A stretch of 64,000 nt of DNA from Solwaraspora sp. WMMD1047 (lineage in GTDB: Bacteria; Actinomycetota; Actinomycetes; Mycobacteriales; Micromonosporaceae). The position numbers and the translations under genes were made by a program. The stretch is from NCBI RefSeq assembly GCF_029626155.1, contig NZ_JARUBL010000001.1, positions 4,382,501 through 4,446,500 of the forward strand, in the 5' to 3' direction. The notes under the pieces were generated by a model that worked only from the letters and a program-made list of their open reading frames with translations, had not been told where the DNA came from and did no database searches. This document shows positions 54,504 to 62,913 of the stretch, piece after piece. Numbering within the stretch: position 1 is the first letter of the stretch; each line of letters begins with the position of its first letter.

Positions 54504-55199
54504 ATGGTCCTTCGACGGTCAACAACCGGTTTCCCCGGCGAACCGGGAACGGGGCCGGACAGCAGAGTCGCCACCCCGGTGCGCCGGCCCGGCGGACGCA
54601 GCGCCCAGATCCGTCGGCGCGTGCACGACGCGGTCCGCACCCAACTGGTGGAGGGCGGCTATGACGCGTTGACCGTGGATGGCGTGGCGGACCGCTCCGG
54701 GGTGCACCGCACCACCGTCTACCGGCGTTGGCGTGACGTCGGTGGACTGCTGGCCGACGTCCTCACCGAGGCGACGAACGACGACTGGCGCCCGCCCGAC
54801 ACCGGTTCCCTCGACGGTGACCTCGTCGCGGTGAATCTCGAGGTCCACGCCGCGCTCACCGCGGACCCGCCCGTAACCGCCGCCCTGATCGCCGCGTCGT
54901 TCCGATCCACCCAGGCGGCCGACGCCCTTCGGATCTTCTGGACGGACCGGTACGAACGCTGCGCCAGGATCGTGCACCGGGCCGCCGGACGCGGTGAGAT
55001 CCCCGAACACACCGATCCCCGCCGGCTGCTGGTCGCCGCCACCGCACCGATCTACCACGAGATCGTTCTGCTTCGGACGTCCATCAGCCCGGACGTCGCC
55101 GAACAGACGGCCCGCGCGACCGCCACCGCGGCCAGAGCCGGCGCCTTCGCGGACCGCCCCGACTCGGGCCGGCGTGAACCGCCCGAAGAAACGGCCTGA
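54504..55199 (+). CDS. TetR-family regulator of the vat-vgb operon
   Basis: 231 residues. HTH '[20 protein letters not shown]' and '[20 protein letters not shown]' is TetR; the C-terminal domain ([20 protein letters not shown]) is of the TetR_C_33/AcrR type. Divergent from vat with an 82-base gap, it most likely represses the streptogramin resistance operon and is relieved by drug. The N-terminal 30 residues are disordered; an internal start is possible but none is better supported. Confidence 0.85.
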   Translation: MVLRRSTTGFPGEPGTGPDSRVATPVRRPGGRSAQIRRRVHDAVRTQLVEGGYDALTVDGVADRSGVHRTTVYRRWRDVGGLLADVLTEATNDDWRPPDTGSLDGDLVAVNLEVHAALTADPPVTAALIAASFRSTQAADALRIFWTDRYERCARIVHRAAGRGEIPEHTDPRRLLVAATAPIYHEIVLLRTSISPDVAEQTARATATAARAGAFADRPDSGRREPPEETA

Positions 55200-55304
55200 C
55201 CAGCGGCCAGCCGCCCCGCGACCGCATGGGTACGCGTTTCGAGTGGCCTTTGTGCGCCCGGTAAGCCAGAGCCGGCGATGTGGCTCTGCTCGCCGGAGAC
55301 CGCG

Positions 55305-56360
55305 ATGACTAGCGTCGGTGGCGTGGAGATTCAGCGGGCACAGCAGCTGTGGCGGCCCAACCAGGGCTGGCTGAACACGGCGAGCTACGGCTTGCCGCCC
55401 GAACCGGCGTGGGAGGCCCTGCAGAAGGCGCTCGCCGACTGGCGAGTGGGGCGTACGTCATGGGAGGGCTGGGATACGTCCACGTCGCGCTCCCGTACCG
55501 CGTTCGCGCACCTGATCGGCGTCAGCGCAGCGGACGTCGCGGTCGGCAGCGCGACGTCGCAGCTGCTCGCCCCGGTGGCGGCGGCCCTACCGGCGGGGGC
55601 GACCGTGGTGGTCCCCGAGGTCGAGTTCACCTCCAACCTCTTCCCGTGGCTGGTGCAGGAGCAGCGCGGGGTCCGGGTCCGTACCGTCCCGCTGGCCGGT
55701 CTCCGCGACGCGATCGACACCGAAACCGATCTCGTCGCGTTCAGTCTGGTGCAGTCGTCCGACGGCGCGATAGCCCCGTACGAGGAGATCGTGGCCGCCG
55801 CCCGCGCGCACGGCGCCCTGGTCGCGGTCGACGCCACCCAGGCGTGTGGCTGGCTCCCGTTCGACGCCGGACTCGCCGACACCGTCGTCGTCGCCGCGTA
55901 CAAATGGCTGATGGCCCCGCGCGGCGCCGCCCTCGCCTACTACGCACCGCACCTCCGTGACCGGATGCGCCCCGACGCGGGCAACTGGTACGCCGGCACC
56001 GACCCGTACTCCACCTTCTACGGACCGCCGCTGCGCCTCGCCGATGACGCGCGGCGTTTCGACATCTCCCCGGCCTGGTTCAGTTGGGTCGGCGCCGCTC
56101 CGGCCCTGGAACTGCTGCTGGAGGTCGGCGTGCCGGCGGTCCACGCGCACAACGTGGCCCTGGCCAACCGGCTCCTCACCGGTCTGGGGCGGCCGTCCGG
56201 CGACAGTGCGATCGTGACCGTGGAGGTACCGGGCGCGCAGGAGAGGCTGCAACAAGCCGGTGTGCGCGCCGCGGTCCGCGCCGGCCGGATCCGCGCCTCC
56301 TTCCACCTCTACTCCACCGAGGCCGATGTCGACCTCGCCCTTGATGCGCTGACCAGCTGA
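55305..56360 (+). CDS. Class V aminotransferase (PLP-dependent)
   Basis: 351 residues from ATG 55305 (GGAG upstream; ATG 55278 is less likely). Conserved elements: 'GWLNTASYGLPPEPAWEALQ', aspartate pair 'HGALVAVDATQACGWLPFDA' holding the PLP ring, and Schiff-base lysine in 'VVVAAYKWLMAPRGAALAYY'. It belongs to the kynureninase/cysteine-desulfurase-like fold; exact reaction unknown. It follows the TetR gene on the same strand with a gap of about 105 bases. Confidence 0.85.
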   Translation: MTSVGGVEIQRAQQLWRPNQGWLNTASYGLPPEPAWEALQKALADWRVGRTSWEGWDTSTSRSRTAFAHLIGVSAADVAVGSATSQLLAPVAAALPAGATVVVPEVEFTSNLFPWLVQEQRGVRVRTVPLAGLRDAIDTETDLVAFSLVQSSDGAIAPYEEIVAAARAHGALVAVDATQACGWLPFDAGLADTVVVAAYKWLMAPRGAALAYYAPHLRDRMRPDAGNWYAGTDPYSTFYGPPLRLADDARRFDISPAWFSWVGAAPALELLLEVGVPAVHAHNVALANRLLTGLGRPSGDSAIVTVEVPGAQERLQQAGVRAAVRAGRIRASFHLYSTEADVDLALDALTS

Positions 56361-56612
56361 CACCGGTCGCGGCTATTTCCGCCGGACGTCCGGCTATGTC
56401 ATTTTGCGCGCCGAGAAGAACACCATGATCGGCCAGCCCTCCACAGGACAGCCCTGATCAGTGGAAATGCGGCGCGCGTCTGCGAGTTCCACGGCCACGG
56501 TCCAGTCACAACCACCGCCAGGCGGTATCAATCACGCGGCTACCGCATCAGTCACGGTTAGGCCGGCCACGTCCGGCTCCCCCGGATCCCACCACCGATC
56601 GGAGGAATGCCG

Positions 56613-57125
56613 ATGTCCATGTTCAAGAGGCTGCTCGTGGTGACAGCCCTGGCCGGCTCGCTGCTGCTGGCCGGCACAGCCGCCTACGCCATCGTGACCG
56701 TGCGGTCGGGCTCGGTCACCGACCAGCAGCAGTTCGTCCACGACACCAACCCGTTCACGACCGGTTCGGCGGCCTTCGTCACCGTCCCCACGTCGTGGAC
56801 TTCGATGACGATCACCAGCCCGCACATGTTCGACGCCCGGTTCACCGCCGAGGCGCGGTGCGCCGGAAACGCCGGCTGGTGCTCGGTTCGGATCATCCTG
56901 GTCACCCCGGCCGGTGTGATCACCGAACTGGATCCGGTCGTCGGCACCGACTTCGCGTTCGACTCGGCGCCGGCGGACACCGGCGAGGGGCATGCCATCG
57001 AACGCACCTCGGCGGTCATGGCACCGGGTAGCTACCGCTTCGGTGTGCAGGTCGCGGTGGTCGGCGGCGCCACGGCGGCGTGGCTCGACGACTGGACCTT
57101 CACCGTGGCGGCTGTCCGTCCGTAG
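56613..57125 (+). CDS. Small secreted protein, unknown function
   Basis: 170 residues from ATG 56613 (GGAGGA 6 bases upstream; ATG 56607 also in frame). Signal peptide 'MSMFKRLLVVTALAGSLLLA' with cleavage near AYA-IV. The mature part is strand-rich with one cysteine pair (EARCAGNAGWCSVRI) and a jelly-roll-like character ('GHAIERTSAVMAPGSYRFGV', 'WLDDWTFTVAAVRP'). I do not recognise the family. Confidence 0.7.
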   Translation: MSMFKRLLVVTALAGSLLLAGTAAYAIVTVRSGSVTDQQQFVHDTNPFTTGSAAFVTVPTSWTSMTITSPHMFDARFTAEARCAGNAGWCSVRIILVTPAGVITELDPVVGTDFAFDSAPADTGEGHAIERTSAVMAPGSYRFGVQVAVVGGATAAWLDDWTFTVAAVRP

Positions 57126-57208
57126 CGGTGCGCCTGCGGACAACAGGTCCGTGAGGTGCGCCAACGGTACGCCGCGCGGCGCCGGACGAGGGCTTTCGCA
57201 GGTCACTG

Positions 57209-57508
57209 GTGAACTGTGGAAGCCCTCACGCGGAGCCGTACCGGGCCAGAGGCTCGACCTCGACGCGACGGCCGTCCGCCCCCGGTGCCGGCCACCCCGC
57301 CGCCGGCCACCTGCTCGCTGCCATCGTCCTACCAGGCGCTCATCGCCGACGACCGCAACAGGTACCTCTTCTCCGCCGGTGCAAGCTCCGGGGCCAGAGC
57401 CGGTACCTCATGCTCGTCGAGGCGATCGGAGCGAATGGCCGCTACTTCCGTTCGTTCACGGCCACCAGTAAGGCCAACAGCGGGACGAGACCCAAGATCC
57501 GGCAATGA
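57209..57508 (+). pseudogene. Decayed GH62 alpha-L-arabinofuranosidase remnant
   Basis: Two overlapping frames carry recognisable pieces of a GH62 catalytic domain: '[11 protein letters not shown]' in one frame (57349-57381) and, after a frameshift, '[20 protein letters not shown]' plus '[10 protein letters not shown]' in the other. GH62 enzymes have '[20 protein letters not shown]' at this point. '[11 protein letters not shown]' skips the roughly 15 residues that normally separate FTATS from KANSGT, and the protein ends soon after at TGA. There is no signal peptide, so this is a relic left by deletions. Confidence 0.7.
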
Positions 57509-57612
57509 TTACGATCCGCTGCCGTACCGGCCGGGCCTGCTGACCCTGCAGTACTGACGACACAACGACGGAGGTAAAGCTTCGTCATCCCATGCTGTCA
57601 CCCAGGGATGAG

Positions 57613-57647
57613 CAGAGGCCATGCCCGTCGATGGGGCACGGCCTCTG
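57613..57647 (-). terminator. Hairpin downstream of tRNA-Val
   Basis: CAGAGGCC / GGCCTCTG (8 bp) extended by an inner TGCCC / GGGCA pairing after a small bulge, beginning 4 bases from the tRNA 3' end. Likely tRNA transcript terminator. Confidence 0.6.
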
Positions 57648-57650
57648 ACC

Positions 57651-57725
57651 TGGTGGGCGATACTGGGATCGAACCAGTGACCTCTTCGGTGTGAACGAAG
57701 CGCTCTCCCGCTGAGCTAATCGCCC
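57651..57725 (-). tRNA. tRNA-Val (anticodon CAC)
   Basis: 75 bases on the minus strand: acceptor GGGCGAT pairs with ATCGCCC, D-arm TAGCTCAG, anticodon stem CTTCG/CGAAG with loop TTCACAC (anticodon CAC), T-arm GGTTCGATCC, discriminator A and encoded CCA. It decodes GUG. Confidence 0.95.
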
Positions 57726-57792
57726 TCAGCGCGCCTGACTGTACCCGATCCGGTCGGCCGCCCGCACCACCGGGTCCCCCGCGCGCCGGGCC

Positions 57793-58413
57793 TCAGTTGG
57801 TGGCCAGATAGGCCAGTACCCGGGCGATGACGTCGATGCCCAGGCTCAACTTGAGCGACAGCAGCACGACGCCGCTGACGAAGACCACGCCGACCAGTCC
57901 GATCATGATGCGTACCGGCCAGGACTGCCGGGTCACCCACCTGGTCCAGCCCTGGACGTTGCGCCGGGTGAAGGCGAGCAGCCGCTTGGCCCAGTGGAAC
58001 TCGATCGCCCAGATGCCCAGGCCGGCGATGACCAGCAGCCAGCCGGGGCCGGGCAACGGGATCAGGGCGATGCCGATCACGACCACCAGCGCGCCGGCGA
58101 TCGAGACGACGCCCTTCAGGGCGAGGCGGCCGGTGGGATTGGAACGGATCAGCTCCAGGGTGGTCCGCAGTCGCTGCCGCACGGTGCTGCGCTGCCGGGG
58201 GGCCGCGAGCATGGTGTCCCCGTCCTCATCGGCCGGGGCGTGTCCCGGTCCGGCGCATTTGTCCTTCGGCATGGCATTCCTCCCCGCCCCGGCGGACCCA
58301 TGCGCCAGGTCCCCTATCGGCTCCCCCTGACCGGCTACCCCGTCCGGCGGCGAGCCAACCGCAGCCGCCGACGCCGCGGTGAGGCGATCCATTGAGGATG
58401 CTTTCGTGGTCAT
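57793..58413 (-). CDS. PGPGW-family (TIGR02611-like) membrane protein
   Basis: 206 residues from ATG 58413 (GGGGG upstream); ATG 58272 would give a shorter form closer to the usual family length. Hydrophobic segments 'GVVSIAGALVVVIGIALIPL' and 'IMIGLVGVVFVSGVVLLSLK' flank the defining 'PLPGPGWLLVIAGLGIWAIE' and 'FHWAKRLL'. The N-terminal 55 residues are low-complexity. This actinobacterial membrane protein has no established function. It ends about 65 bases from tRNA-Val. Confidence 0.8.
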   Translation of the reverse strand: MTTKASSMDRLTAASAAAVGSPPDGVAGQGEPIGDLAHGSAGAGRNAMPKDKCAGPGHAPADEDGDTMLAAPRQRSTVRQRLRTTLELIRSNPTGRLALKGVVSIAGALVVVIGIALIPLPGPGWLLVIAGLGIWAIEFHWAKRLLAFTRRNVQGWTRWVTRQSWPVRIMIGLVGVVFVSGVVLLSLKLSLGIDVIARVLAYLATN

Positions 58414-58644
58414 TCGACCCCCAGTGTCACGCCAGCCCGTCACTCAACAGGACGACTGGACGTTACCGGAGTGAGTCGACGTCCGAACCATCCGGCACCG
58501 GGTGGGGATCGGTTACCTGGATAGAACTAGACATCCTACCTAAATCTTGGATTTCGAGCGGCGTTTAGGGATCGTCTTCCCACTACTGGGTGAGATCGGC
58601 GTATGGCGGAGCGTAACCACGAGTATCACCTGAGGATGGGAAAA

Positions 58645-58664
58645 GCGGGACACATACGTCCCGC
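58645..58664. promoter_or_regulatory. Palindrome in the leader of the SsgB-like gene
   Basis: GCGGGAC-acatac-GTCCCGC, a perfect 7-bp inverted repeat about 25 bases before the ATG and just upstream of the GGGGGGAG ribosome binding site. It could be a repressor site or an RNA hairpin affecting translation. Confidence 0.4.
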
Positions 58665-58688
58665 AGCGGTGCCGGGGGGAGAACGTCC

Positions 58689-59120
58689 ATGAGTGTCATC
58701 CGACCCACGACAGTCGAGGTAGAGACGTCGTTGAGACTCGTCGCACCTGACGCCACGGCACTGCCGGTGCGCGCCAGTCTACGGTACGACCCAGCCGATC
58801 CATATGCGGTTCATGTCCTGTTTCATGCCGAATCTGCCGGGGGTGAGGCGGTCAGCTGGTCTTTCGCCCGTGAACTTCTGGTGACCGGGCTGGACGAACC
58901 GGCCGGAATTGGTGACGTCCGGGTGTGGCCCTGGGCGACACCGCGCGGAGACTTCGTTGCGCTGGCTCTCTCGTCGCCGGACGGAAACGCCCTCTTCGAG
59001 GTTCCGCGCAGCGTTCTGGTCCGCTTCCTCCGCCGCACCTACGTCGTGGTGCCCCGCGGCCGGGAGAGCGAGCACCTGGACGTCGACGCGGCGGTCAACC
59101 GGCTGCTGGCCGGTCGCTGA
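58689..59120 (+). CDS. ssgB: SsgA-family sporulation/cell-division regulator (SsgB-like)
   Basis: 143 residues; strong ribosome binding site GGGGGGAG. The SsgA-like protein pattern is clear: 'LPVRASLRYDPADPYAVHVL', 'VSWSFARELLVTGLDEPAGI', 'GDVRVWPWATPRGDFVALAL', 'SSPDGNALFEVPRSVLVRFL'. SsgB recruits FtsZ during sporulation septation in streptomycetes. Overall similarity is closest to SsgB but other SALP members cannot be excluded. It supports a morphologically complex actinomycete host. Confidence 0.85.
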   Translation: MSVIRPTTVEVETSLRLVAPDATALPVRASLRYDPADPYAVHVLFHAESAGGEAVSWSFARELLVTGLDEPAGIGDVRVWPWATPRGDFVALALSSPDGNALFEVPRSVLVRFLRRTYVVVPRGRESEHLDVDAAVNRLLAGR

Positions 59121-59156
59121 CCACCACCCGGCGCGGGCCGGGAAGCACAGCGCCAG

Positions 59157-59197
59157 CCGGGCGCCGCACGGAGCTGCCGACTCCGTACGGCGCCCGG
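59157..59197. terminator. Bidirectional terminator hairpin
   Basis: CCGGGCGCCGCACGGAG pairs with CTCCGTACGGCGCCCGG (17 bp, one mismatch) around CTGCCGA. It lies between the convergent ssgB-like and SDR genes. Confidence 0.8.
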
Positions 59198-59211
59198 TCG
59201 CGCTCACCGGG

Positions 59212-59988
59212 TCAACCGTGCGTGGTGATCCCGCCGTCGACCGGGATCACCGCCCCGGTCAGGTACGACCCGGCCCGGGAGGCCAGGTAGATCGCCGCCC
59301 CGGCCATGTCGTCCGGACGACCGATCCGACCCAGCGGCACCTGGTGCTCGATGGTGGCGCGACTGGCGGGATCGTCCAGTGCGAAGGCCATCATCTTGCT
59401 CTCGAACGGGCCGGGAGCGATCGCGTTCACCGTGATGTGCTCGGGCGCGAGCTGGTGGGCGAGGCTGCGGGTGAGCATGTGCACGGCCGCCTTGGTGGCC
59501 GAGTATGCGTACACCTCCATCCATGGCACCCGGATGCCGTCGATCGACCCGATGTTGATCACCCGGGCCGGATCGTCGGCGCTGGCCGAGGCGCGCAGCG
59601 CCGGCAACAGTGCCGTGGTGAGCCGGAAGACCGCCTTGACGTTCACCGCCCACAGCTTGTCGAAGGCGCTCTCCGGGTAGGCCTCCAGCGGCGCTCCCCA
59701 GGTCGCGCCGGCGTTGTTCACCAGCACGTCGAGTGCCGGCCCGCGACGCAGCACGTCCGCCGCCAGCCGGGCGGCGCCCGCGTCGCTGGACAGGTCGGCC
59801 GGGATCGCCTCGCAGTGGCCGAGCTGGGAGAGCTGATCGGCGACCTCGGCACAGACCTCGGCCTTGCGGGACGAGACGATCACCCGGGCGCCGGCCTCGA
59901 CGAAGCCGCGCGCGATCATCAGGCCGATCCCCCGCGACCCGCCGGTGACGAGCACCGTCTTGCCTTCGACCGAGAAGAGTCCCGCCAT
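59212..59988 (-). CDS. Short-chain dehydrogenase/reductase
   Basis: 258 residues from ATG 59988. 'VLVTGGSRGIGLMIARGFVE' (TGxxxGIG), 'LDVLVNNAGATWGAPLEAYP', Ser in 'VINIGSIDGIRVP', Y-x-x-x-K in 'VYAYSATKAAVHMLTRSLAH' and 'APGPFESKM' make a complete classical SDR similar to gluconate 5-dehydrogenase/3-oxoacyl-reductase types. Arg after the first sheet (VSSRKAEV) suggests NADPH. Substrate unknown. Confidence 0.9.
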   Translation of the reverse strand: MAGLFSVEGKTVLVTGGSRGIGLMIARGFVEAGARVIVSSRKAEVCAEVADQLSQLGHCEAIPADLSSDAGAARLAADVLRRGPALDVLVNNAGATWGAPLEAYPESAFDKLWAVNVKAVFRLTTALLPALRASASADDPARVINIGSIDGIRVPWMEVYAYSATKAAVHMLTRSLAHQLAPEHITVNAIAPGPFESKMMAFALDDPASRATIEHQVPLGRIGRPDDMAGAAIYLASRAGSYLTGAVIPVDGGITTHG

Positions 59989-60018
59989 GCGCACCCCTTG
60001 AAAATCGTTCGGCATCAC

Positions 60019-60403
60019 TCTGGTGACGGCGCCAACACCTCAGCTACCGCCCCTGCCCGCCCTGCTCACCCTGGCACTCGCCGGCGGTGGGGCCGCCGCC
60101 GCACCACCATCAAACACCGAGCCGACCGCCGCCGCCGCAGTGGCCCCGGCGACCACCGGCTGGCGGTTCCTCGACGTTCCCGGTCACGACGGCCTGCCCT
60201 GCGGGCGAATCTGCATACCAATCCCCCGGGAGCCGGGGTGACCATCACCGATGGCAGCTGGGTCGACGTGCCGCTGCGGTCAGCGCCCCGATGGCGCGGG
60301 ACCGCGTTTCGCGGCGGACCCGCCGGGTACCCAGCGCCGACGACCACCGGTCGGCGGGTGGCGCGCGCCCCCGCCCATGACGGGTAACCGGAGGAGGTCT
60401 GCG
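60019..60403. other. Intergenic region with a doubtful small frame
   Basis: About 385 bases between divergent SDR and hemerythrin genes. A 72-codon frame (60023-60241, +) starts GTG and has an alanine-rich, signal-like beginning (LPALLTLALAGGGAAAAPPS) but no ribosome binding site and an uncharacteristic tail. It may be the decayed 5' end of a secreted protein. The GGAGGAGG for the hemerythrin gene lies at the right end. Confidence 0.3.
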
Positions 60404-60862
60404 ATGTCGGACGCGGTAACCCTGATCCAACAGGACCATCGGACGCTCGCGGCGCTTCTCGACCGGATGCGGGATCCGGCCGCCGACCGGGCGACGCTCG
60501 TCGAGGACACGGTCGCCCGGGCCACCGCCCACCTGCGGGCCGAGGAGAAGGTGTACCCGATTCTGGCCGGCACCGACCCGGTCGAGTACGGCGAGGTGCA
60601 CCGGGGGGTACCGGCCAGCGGCGAGGTGGAGGAGCGGCTGCGGATCCTGCGGGCGGCCGATCCGGACGACGCCGAGTTCGACCGCGCGCTGCGGGAGCTG
60701 ACCATGGTGTTCACCCGGCACGTCGGCGAGGAGGAGGCCGAGTTGCTGCTGCACGCCGGTAGGCGGATCGATCCCGACACGCTCTCCGCGGCGACGGCCA
60801 TCTTCGACGCCCGTCGCCGCCAGGAACTGCGCGTGTACGGCATCGACGACACCTCGGGATGA
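60404..60862 (+). CDS. Hemerythrin HHE-domain protein
   Basis: 152 residues from ATG 60404 behind GGAGGAGG. Metal-binding pattern: His in 'LIQQDHRTLAALLDRM', His and Glu in 'ATAHLRAEEKVYPIL', His in 'EYGEVHRGV', and His and Glu in 'FTRHVGEEEAELLLHAGRRI', as in single-domain HHE proteins with a di-iron centre. It probably binds oxygen or NO or senses redox. The AraC-type gene follows 82 bases later. Confidence 0.85.
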   Translation: MSDAVTLIQQDHRTLAALLDRMRDPAADRATLVEDTVARATAHLRAEEKVYPILAGTDPVEYGEVHRGVPASGEVEERLRILRAADPDDAEFDRALRELTMVFTRHVGEEEAELLLHAGRRIDPDTLSAATAIFDARRRQELRVYGIDDTSG

Positions 60863-60944
60863 ATCCGGAAAGCCGCAGGTGGCGGGCGGTCCGCATCGGC
60901 GCGCGGGGGTGCGCGGGTGGGCGCCTCCGGTTACCGTCGGGGAG

Positions 60945-62045
60945 ATGGTCCGTTTCGGTCAGCACACCGGTGAGGCGGACGGGGAACCGCCCGTCCACGG
61001 CGACGCCGGCATTGCCACCATCACCCTGCGTGATCTCTCCGGGACCAGCCGTCTGCGCCGACCTCGGCTGCTCGACCAGCACCTGTTGCTGCTCTGCACG
61101 GTCGGGCACGGAACCCAGGAGGTCGACTTCCAGGTCCACCCCTGCCGGCCCGGGACGTTGATCTGGGCCCGGCCCGGCCAGGTGGTCCGCTCCGGCGGGC
61201 AGCCCGGCCTGGACGCCATCATCGTGACCTGGCGTCCGGAGGTGCTGACCGGTCTCGGCTCCGCGGACCCGTCCACGATCCGGCACGGGACCGGGTACTG
61301 GCAGCTCGCCGGCGAGGACGAGGACGCGGTGATCAACGAGGTCAGCCAACTGGTGGTCGACTGCCAGCGGCACCGCGCCGGCGAACCCGCCGCCGACCTG
61401 CTACGCCACCAGCTCGCGGTGCTGCTCCTGCGCCTCGCCCTGCTGCCCACCGACGGCGCCCGCACCGGCAGCGCGGACCGACCGCCGGCCCGGACCGGGG
61501 ACCGCGCCGGGGCCGGCGCCGGGCGTCCCGCGGCCGGCCGGCTACTCACCCTGGACCGGTACCCGGGCGGCGCGACCGCGCCCGGCCGCCCCCGCAACGA
61601 CGGCCCGCCGGTACGCGATTCCGGCAACGGCGCGGTCAGCGGCGGCATGGCCGGTACGTACCAGCGCCTGCGGCACGAGTTGGAGCGGTCGCACCGCGAC
61701 ACCCGGCGGGTGGAGGACTACGCGGAGCGGCTGGACTGCTCGGTCCGGACCCTCACCCGGGCCTGCCTGGCCGTCACCGGACGCAGCGCCAAACAGGTCA
61801 TCGACGACCGGGTCGCCCTGCAGGCGATGCGGCTGCTGGCCGCCACCGACACGCCGATCGCGGACATCGGACGGTGGCTCGGCTTCCCCGAACCGACGAA
61901 CTTCGGGCGGTTCTTCCAGCGTGAGGTCGGGCAGAGTCCCGGAGCGTTCCGGGCCACCCTGGGCGGCGGCCGGTCGGACCCGGCCGGGCGGCCCGCCGCC
62001 GAGCCCCGCCCGCCGCGGCTGCCCGGCCAGCGTCACAGCGGGTGA
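60945..62045 (+). CDS. AraC-family regulator with cupin-like N-terminus and long linker
   Basis: 366 residues. An AraC-binding-like cupin occupies about 20-150 ('LIWARPGQVVRSGGQPGLDA'). The C-terminal double HTH is at about 240-345 ('RRVEDYAERLDCSVRTLTRA', 'PIADIGRWLGFPEPTNFGRF'). Between them is a Gly/Pro/Arg-rich linker of roughly 65 residues (DRPPARTGDRAGAGAGRPAA), unusually long. Start ATG 60945; GGGGAG is immediately adjacent, closer than normal. Target unknown. Confidence 0.82.
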   Translation: MVRFGQHTGEADGEPPVHGDAGIATITLRDLSGTSRLRRPRLLDQHLLLLCTVGHGTQEVDFQVHPCRPGTLIWARPGQVVRSGGQPGLDAIIVTWRPEVLTGLGSADPSTIRHGTGYWQLAGEDEDAVINEVSQLVVDCQRHRAGEPAADLLRHQLAVLLLRLALLPTDGARTGSADRPPARTGDRAGAGAGRPAAGRLLTLDRYPGGATAPGRPRNDGPPVRDSGNGAVSGGMAGTYQRLRHELERSHRDTRRVEDYAERLDCSVRTLTRACLAVTGRSAKQVIDDRVALQAMRLLAATDTPIADIGRWLGFPEPTNFGRFFQREVGQSPGAFRATLGGGRSDPAGRPAAEPRPPRLPGQRHSG

Positions 62046-62067
62046 GCCGAGCGGGCATGATGGGCAG

Positions 62068-62523
62068 GTGCAGATATCCGCGCGCGGGGACTACGCGGTC
62101 CGGGCGGCGCTGAGCCTCGCCGCCGCGTACCCGTCACTGCTGTCCGCCCTGGCGATCGCCCAGCAGCAGGAGATGCCCCGCAAGTTTCTGGAGGCGGTCC
62201 TCGCCGACCTGCGCCGGGCCGGGGTCGTCCGGGCCCAACGCGGGGCCGAGGGTGGCTACACGCTGTCGCAGCCACCCCGGGAGATCACCATCGGTACGGT
62301 GCTGCGCGCGGTCGACGGCCCGCTCGCCGGGGTCCGCGGTCTGCGCCCGGAGGAGACGACGTACGCCGGTGCGGCCGAGAACCTCCCCGGGCTCTGGGTC
62401 GCGGTGCGGGCGGCGGTCCGTGAGGTGGTCGACGAGGTGAGCCTCGCCGAACTGGTCAGCGGCCGAATGCCGGCGCACGTGCGTAAGCTCACCGCCCGCC
62501 CGGACGCCTGGCAGCCACGCTGA
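62068..62523 (+). CDS. Rrf2-family transcriptional regulator
   Basis: 151 residues from GTG 62068. 'VQISARGDYAVRAALSLAAA', 'LAIAQQQEMPRKFLEAVLAD' and 'LRRAGVVRAQRGAEGGYTLS' are the Rrf2 winged helix with its wing. The cysteines that ligate an iron-sulfur cluster in IscR, NsrR and RsrR are absent, so it must sense something else. It begins 22 bases after the AraC-type stop. Confidence 0.85.
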   Translation: MQISARGDYAVRAALSLAAAYPSLLSALAIAQQQEMPRKFLEAVLADLRRAGVVRAQRGAEGGYTLSQPPREITIGTVLRAVDGPLAGVRGLRPEETTYAGAAENLPGLWVAVRAAVREVVDEVSLAELVSGRMPAHVRKLTARPDAWQPR

Positions 62524-62646
62524 CCCTCCGATCAGGACCTGGCGGCTCCGCTGCGCAAGATCGACGCGCAGGTTTGGCGAACAGGCGTTCGGGGCATCTA
62601 CCCGGCACCCCGGTCGACATCTGACAAGAACGAAGGGAGCACAGCG

Positions 62647-62826
62647 ATGGGTCTGATGTTCCGTAAGCGCAAGCGGTACGGCCCGTTGATCCTGAACTTC
62701 ACCGAGAACGGTTTCTCGTCGTGGAGCATCAAGATCGGCCGTTGGTCCTGGAACTCGCGGGCCCGCGCGCACCGTGTGGACCTGCCCGGCCCGCTCTCCT
62801 GGAAGCAGGACAAGTCCCGCAGCTGA
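62647..62826 (+). CDS. Small DUF4236-like protein
   Basis: 59 residues from ATG 62647 with AGGGAG upstream. 'MGLMFRKRKRYGPLILNFTE' and 'NGFSSWSIKIGRWSWNSRAR' match the short DUF4236 type widespread in actinomycetes: basic start, then strands. Function unknown. A very strong hairpin follows. Confidence 0.75.
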   Translation: MGLMFRKRKRYGPLILNFTENGFSSWSIKIGRWSWNSRARAHRVDLPGPLSWKQDKSRS

Positions 62827-62843
62827 CGGGCGGATATCGCGTT

Positions 62844-62877
62844 GGTGGGCGCCACCCCGGCCGGGGTGGCGCCCACC
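62844..62877. terminator. Very strong terminator hairpin
   Basis: Perfect 15-bp stem GGTGGGCGCCACCCC / GGGGTGGCGCCCACC with GGCC loop, 18 bases after the DUF4236-like stop and 36 bases before the convergent gene's stop. Probably terminates both. Confidence 0.85.
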
Positions 62878-62913
62878 GACGTCTCCGCCGTTCTTCGCCG
62901 CTGGGCCGGCCGG

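Noticed and set aside
57651-57725. tRNA-Val as an integration site for an element
   Set aside because: No integrase gene and no duplicated tRNA 3' end was seen nearby; the flanking genes look chromosomal.
60023-60241. Possible small secreted protein
   Set aside because: No ribosome binding site, abrupt end and no domain; listed only as a doubtful frame within the intergenic region.
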